A stretch of DNA of 27,306 nucleotides from a virus. The position numbers and the translations under genes were made by a program. The stretch lies in IMG/VR virus record IMGVR_UViG_3300050011_000184, positions 1-27,306 of that record; one strand, 5' to 3'. The notes below the pieces were generated by a model, which saw only the letters and a list, made by a program, of their open reading frames with translations, was not told the origin of the DNA and did not search any database. Positions within the stretch are counted from its first letter, which is position 1, and every line of letters begins with the position of its first letter. This document shows, piece after piece, positions 14,300-19,570 of this stretch.

Positions 14300-14313
14300 A
14301 AGAAGCTCATCAT
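14296..14313 (-). CDS. Five-codon micro-ORF between two hammerheads
   Basis: The frame ATG ATG AGC TTC TTC TAA (MMSFF) is preceded by a perfect AAGGAG at 4-base spacing. Its stop codon is within a few bases of the GAAA core of the downstream hammerhead. It could be a translated leader that affects ribozyme folding, or the remnant of a deleted gene. The peptide is unlikely to matter by itself. Confidence 0.35.
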   Translation of the reverse strand: MMSFF

Positions 14314-14343
14314 CTTCTCCTTTTAGTCTTGGAGTTTTGAGGT

Positions 14344-14424
14344 GGCTGACTCATCAGCACCACTACCACCTCGAAGCTGTGGTGGACGCCGTGGCTCATA
14401 ACTTCCACGGCGTTTCGTGCACTC
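14344..14424 (-). ncRNA. Type II hammerhead ribozyme, complete core (C)
   Basis: On the minus strand GAAA (14416-14413) leads into an 8-bp stem III CGCCGUGG/CCACGGCG (14412-14405 with 14394-14387) with a 10-base loop. U16.1 (14386) and C17 (14385) follow. Stem I is CACCAC/GUGGUG (14384-14379 with 14363-14358), then the invariant CUGAUGA (14357-14351). Stem II is the open helix. It starts AC:GU and continues imperfectly with a bulge (GC:GC). All invariant core bases are present. Predicted cleavage is between 14385 and 14384. It sits upstream of the MMSFF micro-ORF and hammerhead B. Confidence 0.8.
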
Positions 14425-15036
14425 ACTGGCCTCGTCTCACGACGAACCCTTATCTATTCTGTTCTGCGTGTGCAACGTGAGTGACTCCAACCACCCTGTC
14501 ACGGCAGTGACTCACGCTTACTGACCCATTCTATCGGTGGTGGCTCTAGGCTCCTCACCGGTGGTCCACTAACGAGCAGCACTGCAACCCACCTGGTTGC
14601 CCTTTGATCTGTTGTTCCTCTCGCTTCGTGTCTGACCAGGCTGGCAAATGTTCAGGATTGTCTCGTCGCTTCCGGTGACTGATTCGCTTCGGAGTTTCCT
14701 CTCACTCATCTTCACCGCGTTCTTCGACTCTTGACTCATCCTGCTTGCGTTTCCCAGGTGCCCCGTGAAGGCTGCCTGCGGTTGGCTACTCACTCCCACC
14801 AGGAGGTGCCGTGTTGCCTGACCCGTGTCATCTACCAGCTACCTGTGACCCGCGTCCTAATCTCAAATAACCCTGACTGATATTACCATATAACGTTGGT
14901 ATCAGACACTCTACGAGCTATTATAACTGAAAATTGTTGTGATATAATGAAAGTTTTTTTGATATGTATATTGCACTAAGCACTCGATGGCCGGCTAGAC
15001 CAGGTCTCTGACTAAGTTTGATTATCATATTGCAGT
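14425..15036. other. Non-coding intergenic stretch, about 0.6 kb
   Basis: No reading frame here has a convincing start. A 76-codon minus-strand frame (14569-14799) lacks a ribosome-binding site. The stretch holds small stem-loops, such as GCAACC/GGTTGC at 14584-14600 and the inverted CGTGAGT/ACTCACG pair near 14476-14516. It ends in an AT-rich part (14870-14975). The latter has ATTATA at 14920-14925 and TATAAT at 14943-14948, good -10 boxes for leftward and rightward promoters respectively, without clear -35 elements. It probably begins the transcript that carries the hammerheads. Confidence 0.5.
14918..14950 (-). promoter_or_regulatory. Possible leftward promoter -10 box
   Basis: On the minus strand TATAAT (14925-14920) lies in an AT-rich segment upstream of the hammerhead-bearing leader. 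No TTGACA-like -35 is found at 16-18 bases, so support is only the consensus -10 and the position. Confidence 0.25.
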
Positions 15037-15318
15037 TCAGCCGTTCGGGTAGCCACTACCACCACAGGAAGGACAGGTCACCCGCGTGACACGCCACCCA
15101 GTCTGCACCGTCAGCTTGCCGGATCCCTGGCACTCCTCGCAGGGCTGCTCACTCGCTTCTTCGAGCGCGGCGAGGTAGGCCTCGTGCAGCACACGGAACC
15201 TCTCCGTGTCACCACCAACATCTGGATGGTGAACCAGCGAGAGTTCCTTGAAGCGTGCCTTGATCTCCGTGATGGAGGCAGTCACCTCAAGACCAAGGAG
15301 AGCGGTCGCCTGGCTCAT
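15037..15318 (-). CDS. Mini J-domain protein with one zinc-finger pair
   Basis: This 93-residue protein has a compact J-domain (residues 5-55) with the essential HPD at 31-33. CEECQGSG (60-67) and CPSCGGSG (82-89) follow, the two halves of one DnaJ-type zinc site. It should stimulate a host DnaK-type chaperone, perhaps to help assemble or disassemble replication complexes; the target is unknown. Full DnaJ has four such CxxCxGxG motifs and substrate-binding domains, missing here. The ATG at 15318 has AAAGGTG 5 bases upstream and overlaps the previous stop as ATGA; a longer reading from 15354 is less likely. Confidence 0.85.
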   Translation of the reverse strand: MSQATALLGLEVTASITEIKARFKELSLVHHPDVGGDTERFRVLHEAYLAALEEASEQPCEECQGSGKLTVQTGWRVTRVTCPSCGGSGYPNG

Positions 15319-15632
15319 GGTTTCACCTTTGGCGGTTCTGGCAACGGAAGCCAATAATCATTCTTATCCGGCTCAATGTAGACCTGCCCATTCCACCACC
15401 CTAGCCCGTCCCATCGAACAAGATGATGGCGTCCCGTGTAGCACAGGATCTTTGTTCCATCCTTCGGTGCCATCTCCATAGGCTGCCACTCACCTTCAAG
15501 CAAAGCTTGGTGAGCTATGATTGCCGCTCTCCGCCCCATCTTGGCGCATAAAGCACAAAGCTCCTTGTAATTGGGTATGCAACGGCAAGCATGGTTCCTG
15601 ATTGACGTCAAAGCTTCTCGATAACTCATCAT
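15315..15632 (-). CDS. DUF551-like protein
   Basis: The C-terminal half of this 105-residue protein reads EWQPMEMAPKDGTKILCY...WDGLGWW...YWLPLPEPP. It matches the DUF551 pattern of W-P-hydrophobic...P.DG..VL at the start and W.PLPEPP at the end. The function of that family is unknown. The N-terminal half is helical with four cysteines (CRC and CALC). It starts with two consecutive ATG codons after GGGGTG, and couples by ATGA to the 40-residue gene upstream and to the J-domain gene downstream. Confidence 0.75.
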   Translation of the reverse strand: MMSYREALTSIRNHACRCIPNYKELCALCAKMGRRAAIIAHQALLEGEWQPMEMAPKDGTKILCYTGRHHLVRWDGLGWWNGQVYIEPDKNDYWLPLPEPPKVKP

Positions 15633-15751
15633 GCACCCCAGTACAGCTCAGCTCGCCACCGGCATGAAACACACCAGATGCGTTCCCACTTGCTTCCCCA
15701 TCTCATATGAACAATCCTGAAGGTACAGGTGCAAAGGTGACCGCCACTCAT
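15629..15751 (-). CDS. 40-residue cysteine-containing mini-protein
   Basis: The frame MSGGHLCTCTFRIVHMRWGS... has CxC near residue 7 and CVSC near residue 28, with many Trp and Arg, like a treble-clef or zinc-ribbon micro-domain. It fills exactly the gap between two genes. Its ATG overlaps the upstream stop as TGATG and its stop overlaps the downstream ATG as ATGA. A weak GGGTG precedes it. The exact double coupling is the main support; the zinc binding is inferred. Confidence 0.6.
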   Translation of the reverse strand: MSGGHLCTCTFRIVHMRWGSKWERIWCVSCRWRAELYWGA

Positions 15752-15957
15752 CACAGCACCCGATCCGCAACCCACTTTCGTAGATCCTCGACACCGAAGC
15801 TGAAGTGGCCGTACTCTGGTCGGCTAGGCATCACTGAGAGCAGTGCCCCGCGGCCGGACATGAGAGACTCCACCCTCAGGATGATCAAGCCACCTCGGAT
15901 CCGCTGCCGAAGCTCCTGGAGCAGTTGGTCGTTGTCAACCTCATGAAGATCGATCAT
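15751..15957 (-). CDS. 68-residue protein, unknown function
   Basis: The product starts MIDLHEVDNDQLLQELRQRI. It appears to have an N-terminal helix, a strand (GGLIILRVES), a loop and a C-terminal helix with FGVEDLRKWVADRVL. The ATG at 15957 has GGAGGAG at good spacing; an upstream extension to 16080 has none. Not recognised. Confidence 0.7.
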   Translation of the reverse strand: MIDLHEVDNDQLLQELRQRIRGGLIILRVESLMSGRGALLSVMPSRPEYGHFSFGVEDLRKWVADRVL

Positions 15958-15958
15958 G

Positions 15959-16144
15959 TCACTCCTCCACGGCATGGTAAGGCAAGTAGCAAACGTGAAA
16001 CAATCCGACCTTGTCCACAAACTGGCAAGCAGTCGGCAGCCGCCTGAAGTGGGTGCAGTGTCGGTAAACCTCCGCACCATCAGACATCATCGTGATGGTC
16101 CATATCGTGACACCCAGTTCACGCGCATCGAGCTCGTCGGTCAT
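15959..16144 (-). CDS. 61-residue protein, unknown function
   Basis: The product starts MTDELDARELGVTIWTITMM and contains several His and Cys residues in its second half (YRHCTHF, CQFVDKVGLFHVCY). No motif is recognised. The ATG has GGGAGG 5 bases upstream and overlaps the previous stop as ATGA. Confidence 0.65.
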   Translation of the reverse strand: MTDELDARELGVTIWTITMMSDGAEVYRHCTHFRRLPTACQFVDKVGLFHVCYLPYHAVEE

Positions 16145-16332
16145 CGTTTCCTCCCAATTCCCAGTGACTCTCGCTCTTCCTGGTTCAGCTTCAGATCATA
16201 GCTCGGAGTTTCTTCAACCTGGTCTCGGCTAAACAGCGCCTTACCGGTGGTGAGATCTCTTCCCACCGCCTTGGCCCCGCGACGAACATGGAACCCCAGA
16301 TCCTGCCATCCCGCGTAGTCTCTCAGCTTCAT
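16141..16332 (-). CDS. 63-residue conserved-looking phage protein
   Basis: The segment GWQDLGFHVRRGAKAVGR followed by FSRDQVEE resembles small phage proteins with a WxxxGxxVRRGEKAxGR core. I cannot name a proven function for them; the core also recalls the N-terminal region of ArdC-like proteins. The ATG has GGAGGGGG 5 bases upstream. It overlaps the zinc-ribbon frame by 92 bases. Confidence 0.65.
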   Translation of the reverse strand: MKLRDYAGWQDLGFHVRRGAKAVGRDLTTGKALFSRDQVEETPSYDLKLNQEERESLGIGRKR

Positions 16333-16498
16333 ACCCCCTCCTCAGTTCCGATGCCAAGCAGCTTGGGCAGATGTAACCTTCTGAAACGATCTTACTGCAC
16401 CCATCACATGGACGATTGTGCGGCACCCAACTAGGACTTCTCGCCAACGTCGAAGGTGTGTGCAGTCGATCCCAGCACCGCGCAGCGAGACTGATCAC
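16241..16498 (-). CDS. Small zinc-ribbon-like protein
   Basis: This 85-residue frame contains CDGC (31-34) and CPSC (44-47), a classic two-knuckle zinc ribbon, in its middle. The GTG start overlaps the thyX stop as GTGA and has GGAG 8 bases upstream. The last 30 codons overlap the next gene in another frame, so the tail (GVPCSSRGQGG...) is probably dispensable or the gene is degraded there. Zinc binding is inferred. Confidence 0.55.
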   Translation of the reverse strand: MISLAARCWDRLHTPSTLARSPSWVPHNRPCDGCSKIVSEGYICPSCLASELRRGYEAERLRGMAGSGVPCSSRGQGGGKRSHHR

Positions 16499-17100
16499 GG
16501 CTTGAACTCCTCGAAGACGGTGGGCGCGAGCGTAACCAGCTGATCACGGATCAGACCGGCCAGCTCACGCATGTCCGGATGGGCTGCGGGTGAGAGCCTC
16601 AGCTTCAGAAAGTGTCGCCACTCGCGGAAGTTTGCCGTCATCACCACCTCGGTCTTCAAGCAGGTGGGTAGGACGGACCTCGTTACCTGAGGCGTGAGGC
16701 CTTCACCGAGCAACGCCAGGTAGCAATCCTCAGCCTCTACCATGGCATCATACCAGATGCGCTTGGCATTCTCGCTGATGATACCACAGGGCCGAATCAC
16801 GGTGATGCTATTCTGATTGCCGTAGTTGCAGTAACGGGTAGACTCCTGCGAGTAGCTCGCTAGTCGGTGGCGGACCAGCTCATGACTGATGCCGCGATCG
16901 GTGACGAGGTGGAAGCTGGCACTGGCATGCTCCAGCACACTCTCGTGCCCACTCTTCAGGATCATCTTGATGAAGGCGACGTGACTGTCCGCGGTGATCT
17001 TCTCCTCGCTCTTGTAGCAGACCCGCCCTGCCAGTTCGATGACCTTCTCCGAGTCAAGCGTATGAGTAATGAGCGTTGCTGATGGCTGAACGATTCTCAC
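16495..17100 (-). CDS. thyX: Flavin-dependent thymidylate synthase ThyX
   Basis: This 201-residue protein contains the ThyX signature RHRLASYSQESTRY at residues 77-90. It also has the conserved GHESVLEHAS (51-60) and FREWRHFLKLR near 158-168. The enzyme makes dTMP from dUMP using methylenetetrahydrofolate, FAD and NADPH, and works as a homotetramer. It would supply thymine for phage DNA synthesis. The GTG start overlaps the exonuclease stop as GTGA and has GAGGTG upstream. Confidence 0.96.
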   Translation of the reverse strand: MRIVQPSATLITHTLDSEKVIELAGRVCYKSEEKITADSHVAFIKMILKSGHESVLEHASASFHLVTDRGISHELVRHRLASYSQESTRYCNYGNQNSITVIRPCGIISENAKRIWYDAMVEAEDCYLALLGEGLTPQVTRSVLPTCLKTEVVMTANFREWRHFLKLRLSPAAHPDMRELAGLIRDQLVTLAPTVFEEFKP

Positions 17101-17690
17101 AGTTTCACCTCACCACGTGCCTTGAATGCCTGATACCGTGCCGCGGGTCCGAGCATCGCGATGAGGTGGTTGGCCTGATTGAGCGCATCATCCAGCGCGT
17201 TGTGGTGAGTTCCCTCTCGTGGTGCCATCACAACATCGGGATGAAGGGTCTTCACCGTGCGGTAGCAGCGATCATTCCAGAACTTCCACGGCAGCGTCAG
17301 CCCACACAGTTCATAGGCGGAGCGTAGGATCACGTTGTCGAAGCCAGCTCCGTTACCCCACACTCGGCAGTCATGGGCCAAGCCTTCACCATCGACCGAC
17401 TGGGTGACGAGCCAGTGACTGAAACTAACCAGTGTTTCCCTAAGATCTACCGCAGCCACGGTGGGGTTGGTCAGCGCCAACCTCGCGGCGTCATTCTGTC
17501 GCAACCACCACATCACGGTGTCCGCGTCCATCTCCAGACCCGCCTTGACGCTGGATCTCAGATCTACCACGCGATAGAAGATCTCACCGAGCTGGCCGGT
17601 TTCCAGGTCGAACGCCACCGCACCGATGGCAACGATCGCGGCACGTGGTCCCGTGCCCATGGTCTCGAGGTCAAGCATTACGTCTTGCAT
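17097..17690 (-). CDS. DnaQ-like (DEDDh) 3'-5' exonuclease
   Basis: This protein of about 197 residues has the DEDDh residues of RNase T/DnaQ-like exonucleases. LDLET near the N-terminus supplies Asp and Glu, GAGFDN near residue 118 supplies the middle Asp, and HHNALDDA near 162-169 supplies the catalytic His and last Asp. The middle segment resembles the Rv2179c/exonuclease VIII-like group. Substrate (DNA or RNA) is not evident. Two ATG codons stand in a row; the second (17690) is 5 bases from AAGGAG and is preferred. Confidence 0.88.
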   Translation of the reverse strand: MQDVMLDLETMGTGPRAAIVAIGAVAFDLETGQLGEIFYRVVDLRSSVKAGLEMDADTVMWWLRQNDAARLALTNPTVAAVDLRETLVSFSHWLVTQSVDGEGLAHDCRVWGNGAGFDNVILRSAYELCGLTLPWKFWNDRCYRTVKTLHPDVVMAPREGTHHNALDDALNQANHLIAMLGPAARYQAFKARGEVKL

Positions 17691-17824
17691 CATGACTCCT
17701 TGGGTAGATAGTGAACGCCGTTCAGGATGATCTCTGCCACGGGATGTCTTTGCAGTGCCCCGTTGTGGATGATGATACTAAGGACGGCACCGATAAGCAC
17801 CTTACTGATCTTATCTTCGATGCT
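17690..17824 (-). CDS. Frame without normal start; possible +1 frameshift extension
   Basis: The open frame SIEDKISKVLIGAVLSIIIH...YLPKES (44 codons) ends in TGA overlapping the exonuclease ATGs and contains the ribosome-binding site for it. No ATG, GTG or TTG precedes it in frame until a GTG at 17800. It becomes readable if ribosomes finishing the upstream gene shift +1 on UUU UAG C (17828-17822). That would give a 153-residue fusion. Alternatives are GTG at 17800 (36 residues, poor spacing) or initiation at a rare AUC. The amino-acid content looks coding. Confidence 0.45.
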   Translation of the reverse strand, partial: SIEDKISKVLIGAVLSIIIHNGALQRHPVAEIILNGVHYLPKES

Positions 17825-18152
17825 AAAACCAGTAACCTTGATGGGATTTTAAAGACAAGCCGGGGATGCTGATCGTGAAGTCTTTAAACTGACCGACATC
17901 CCACTTCTGTAGTGCTTCATCAAGCAGGCCACGCAGCTTCTCGTTCAGTTCATCGCAGCCGAGATCGAGGACCACGTCGCCAGGCTGCTCTAGGGCGAAC
18001 TCGAGACGATACACCGTGCCCGCATTCACGCCATTGTTGAAGTGTAAGGACTCGTGCTCCTCGGGCGTATACTTACGAAAGAGAAAACCACCAGTCCCTT
18101 TGGGGCCGGTGATGAAGTGCGTGTGACGACGCATGTTGATTCGTTCGACCAT
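17823..18152 (-). CDS. 109-residue protein, unknown function
   Basis: This unrecognised protein (MVERINMRRHTHFITGPKGT...) looks alpha-beta, with a positively charged start, a VYRLEFALEQPGDVVLDL strand region, a helix, and an FTISIPGLSLK strand at the end. The ATG has GGAGGTAA 4 bases upstream and follows a strong stem-loop at 18166-18206. It may be extended by +1 frameshifting into the next frame. Confidence 0.7.
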   Translation of the reverse strand: MVERINMRRHTHFITGPKGTGGFLFRKYTPEEHESLHFNNGVNAGTVYRLEFALEQPGDVVLDLGCDELNEKLRGLLDEALQKWDVGQFKDFTISIPGLSLKSHQGYWF

Positions 18153-18165
18153 GACTTACCTCCAT

Positions 18166-18206
18166 AAAGAAGAAGAAGGCGACAACCGGCCACACCGATC
18201 GCCGCC
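18166..18206 (-). terminator. Strong stem-loop with U/C-rich tail
   Basis: On the minus strand GGCGGCGAUCGG (18206-18195) pairs over all 12 positions with CCGGUUGUCGCC (18189-18178), counting G-U pairs. The loop is 5 bases. UUCUUCUUCUUU follows. It lies between the DUF3310 stop (18218) and the next start (18152). It could be an intrinsic terminator or attenuator, but the tail is interrupted by C, so it may instead stabilise the upstream mRNA end. Confidence 0.5.
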
Positions 18207-18217
18207 AACTTGTTGTC

Positions 18218-18508
18218 TTACCGCTCAAGCACCTCGATGAGACGCTTGAGATACCACTCGCACTTCTTGGCATCTTCGAGCGGCGAGTCTTTGTCCTCCA
18301 GCCGCCAGGTATACTTCATGATGGTGCCACGAAGGAAGGCGATGAAACCGTCACGTCCAAGGGCGGACTCGATGGCCTCGATGCATTCCACCGCACCCTG
18401 CGTGTAGTGGGGAGGATGATTCACGAGGTCTTCCGGCTCGTCTGGTGCGTCTGCCGGTGTGACCATCTGACCACGCTTCGGCGTCACGTCACTCTTCTTC
18501 ATCGCCAT
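18218..18508 (-). CDS. DUF3310 family protein
   Basis: This 96-residue protein has the DUF3310 signature: VNHPPHYTQG (29-38), ECIEAIE, a hydrophobic G..MKY.WR segment (61-69), and K..PLEDAKKCEWYLKRL (73-90). The family is common in phages. It is often listed as nucleotide-kinase-like, but no activity is established. The start at 18508 has AAGGAG 6 bases upstream; a GTG at 18526 lacks one. Confidence 0.88.
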   Translation of the reverse strand: MAMKKSDVTPKRGQMVTPADAPDEPEDLVNHPPHYTQGAVECIEAIESALGRDGFIAFLRGTIMKYTWRLEDKDSPLEDAKKCEWYLKRLIEVLER

Positions 18509-18749
18509 CGCCTTCTCCTTTCTCACCGCCCGGCAGCACGAAGTCCACGTTGTCGTCTTGCTGTTCCAGCAGGATGTTGATGAAGGCCAAGAGGTCGGGC
18601 TTGGCCGTCTTGATGTCGATCTGATCGATCGCGACCTTCTTCTTCATCACGCCGCGCTCATCCACAAATGCTTGGCGGTAGGCGCGGGCTTCACCGCCGG
18701 TGGCCGCGAGCCTGACGCAGCCGGGGACTTTCACGAGGTAGCAGCGCAT
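18489..18749 (-). CDS. 86-residue protein with acidic tail
   Basis: The product starts MRCYLVKVPGCVRLAATGGE. It has a strand-like start, a KKKVAIDQIDIKTAKPDLLAF centre and a strongly acidic tail ending GDGDEEE. The pattern of a short beta start, ARAYRQAF helix and VEQVDIxTxKxxL motif recurs in small phage proteins of unknown role. The ATG has AAGGAGG 5 bases upstream and couples by TGATG to the 19-residue frame. Confidence 0.7.
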   Translation of the reverse strand: MRCYLVKVPGCVRLAATGGEARAYRQAFVDERGVMKKKVAIDQIDIKTAKPDLLAFINILLEQQDDNVDFVLPGGEKGEGDGDEEE

Positions 18750-18808
18750 CAGACCTCCTTCACGATGAGGTAGCGGGTGCTGGTGAGGTAGAGATCCGGC
18801 GGGGTCAT
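18749..18808 (-). CDS. 19-residue micro-ORF coupled on both sides
   Basis: The frame MTPPDLYLTSTRYLIVKEV overlaps the upstream stop as ATGA and the downstream ATG as TGATG. It contains the ribosome-binding site of the next gene in its own last codons. It has no spaced ribosome-binding site of its own. It may serve mainly to pass ribosomes along. Confidence 0.45.
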   Translation of the reverse strand: MTPPDLYLTSTRYLIVKEV

Positions 18809-18942
18809 GGAGCAGGGTTATAGAGCTGGATGGTCCGCGCCAGAGTGTCAGGCTCGCCGGCAGGATATCCCTTGTCCCACACCTCCACTACCACCTTGAA
18901 CGTGGCGTTGTCGGCGTTCTCGACTCGAATGGTCTTGGTCAT
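18805..18942 (-). CDS. 45-residue protein, unknown function
   Basis: The product MTKTIRVENADNATFKVVVE... looks like a small beta-sheet protein, with two strands separated by a turn and then GYPAGEPDTLARTIQLYNPAP. The ATG has GAAGGAG 6 bases upstream. It begins 3 bases after the coiled-coil gene. Confidence 0.65.
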   Translation of the reverse strand: MTKTIRVENADNATFKVVVEVWDKGYPAGEPDTLARTIQLYNPAP

Positions 18943-18945
18943 GTG

Positions 18946-19134
18946 CTACTCCTTCGGCGCCAGCTTGTCTTCGAGATTGGCGATCTTCGTGTCCAGCTTG
19001 TTGACGGCCTTGGTGTTCTTCGCTTCCAGCTTCTCGTGGGCCTTCAGGGAGGTGGCGACTTCCTTCTCCAGACCGGCCTTCTCGCTGTTGAGGGTCTTGA
19101 TTTCCGATTTCACTGCCTTGATGTCGATGGCCAT
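18946..19134 (-). CDS. 62-residue coiled-coil protein
   Basis: The sequence MAIDIKAVKSEIKTLNSEKA... is a continuous charged helix with hydrophobic residues at heptad positions, so it is a coiled coil of about 55 residues. It lacks cysteine and aromatic residues. The ATG has CAAGGAGG 5 bases upstream; an extension from 19167 would run through the hairpin and is rejected. Function unknown. Confidence 0.7.
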   Translation of the reverse strand: MAIDIKAVKSEIKTLNSEKAGLEKEVATSLKAHEKLEAKNTKAVNKLDTKIANLEDKLAPKE

Positions 19135-19146
19135 GATGGCCTCCTT

Positions 19147-19186
19147 GTTGGTGAAAACCGGGCGCACGGTCCCGGCGGTTGGTGAA
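19147..19186 (-). terminator. Hairpin followed by UUUU, flanked by 9-base direct repeats
   Basis: On the minus strand CCGGG (19075+100 to 19171) pairs with CCCGG (19062+100 to 19158) around an 8-base loop and is followed by UUUUC. It looks like a weak intrinsic terminator or leader hairpin. The 9-base sequence GTTGGTGAA (plus strand) occurs at 19147-19155 and 19178-19186, flanking the hairpin. The short stem makes termination uncertain. Confidence 0.35.
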
Positions 19187-19190
19187 CTCG

Positions 19191-19403
19191 TTAGATACGA
19201 ACTTCATGTGATGGCACGGTGAAGTCATCGCCCTTGTTGATGTTGTAAAGCGTAATAAATTGTTGAGGTGTGTGTGCAAACTTTGTGAGGGTGGTGATGA
19301 TCTCATCCGCACTGTCCTTGGAATAGTCGTCATTCACTTCGATGACAATGACTGCATCCTGCGGACAGCAAATCAACTTTTGAATAAGCTCGGCAACGAC
19401 CAT
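19191..19403 (-). CDS. 70-residue protein, unknown function
   Basis: The product MVVAELIQKLICCPQDAVIV... is a small alpha-beta protein: helix, strand (DAVIVIEV), acidic turn, helix (DEIITTLTKF), and strand (FITLYNI). It is not recognised. The ATG has ACAAGGAG 6 bases upstream. Confidence 0.7.
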   Translation of the reverse strand: MVVAELIQKLICCPQDAVIVIEVNDDYSKDSADEIITTLTKFAHTPQQFITLYNINKGDDFTVPSHEVRI

Positions 19404-19426
19404 GACTTCTCCTTGTTACGGTTGAA

Positions 19427-19570
19427 CTACTTGTCATCACGAAGATGGATGGTGAGGATAGCCTCATCAGCACTGACCAGCTCGTCAGCCATCTCTGAAA
19501 CAATCTCGTGGAACAGCTCAAGCGCTTCTCCCTCGGTCCGGCACTCGGTGTCAACGACCACGTTCTTCAT
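19427..19570 (-). CDS. 47-residue acidic protein
   Basis: The frame MKNVVVDTECRTEGEALELF... is acidic and probably strand-helix-strand, ending AILTIHLRDDK. It is supported by GGAGG 6 bases upstream of its ATG and a TGATG overlap with the phosphatase gene. Within it the CTGATGAG sequence near 19465 is coding and not a ribozyme. Not recognised. Confidence 0.65.
   Translation of the reverse strand: MKNVVVDTECRTEGEALELFHEIVSEMADELVSADEAILTIHLRDDK

Noticed and set aside
14425-14520. tRNA gene suggested by GGGTTCG and paired segments
   Set aside because: No cloverleaf with acceptor, D, anticodon and T stems could be assembled on either strand.
14690-14760. GATGAG and GAAAC fragments resembling hammerhead cores
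   Set aside because: CUGAUGA is not intact (CAGGAUGA or AAGAUGA) and no stems form at the required positions.
14569-14799. 76-codon minus-strand frame starting at GTG
   Set aside because: There is no ribosome-binding site; the bases before the GTG are CCTCC on the RNA strand. No coupling to neighbours, and composition is unlike the genes around it.
19455-19480. CTGATGAG on the minus strand, possible fourth hammerhead
   Set aside because: It lies inside the 47-residue gene. No GAAA, stem III or pairing stem I strand is found upstream in the RNA.
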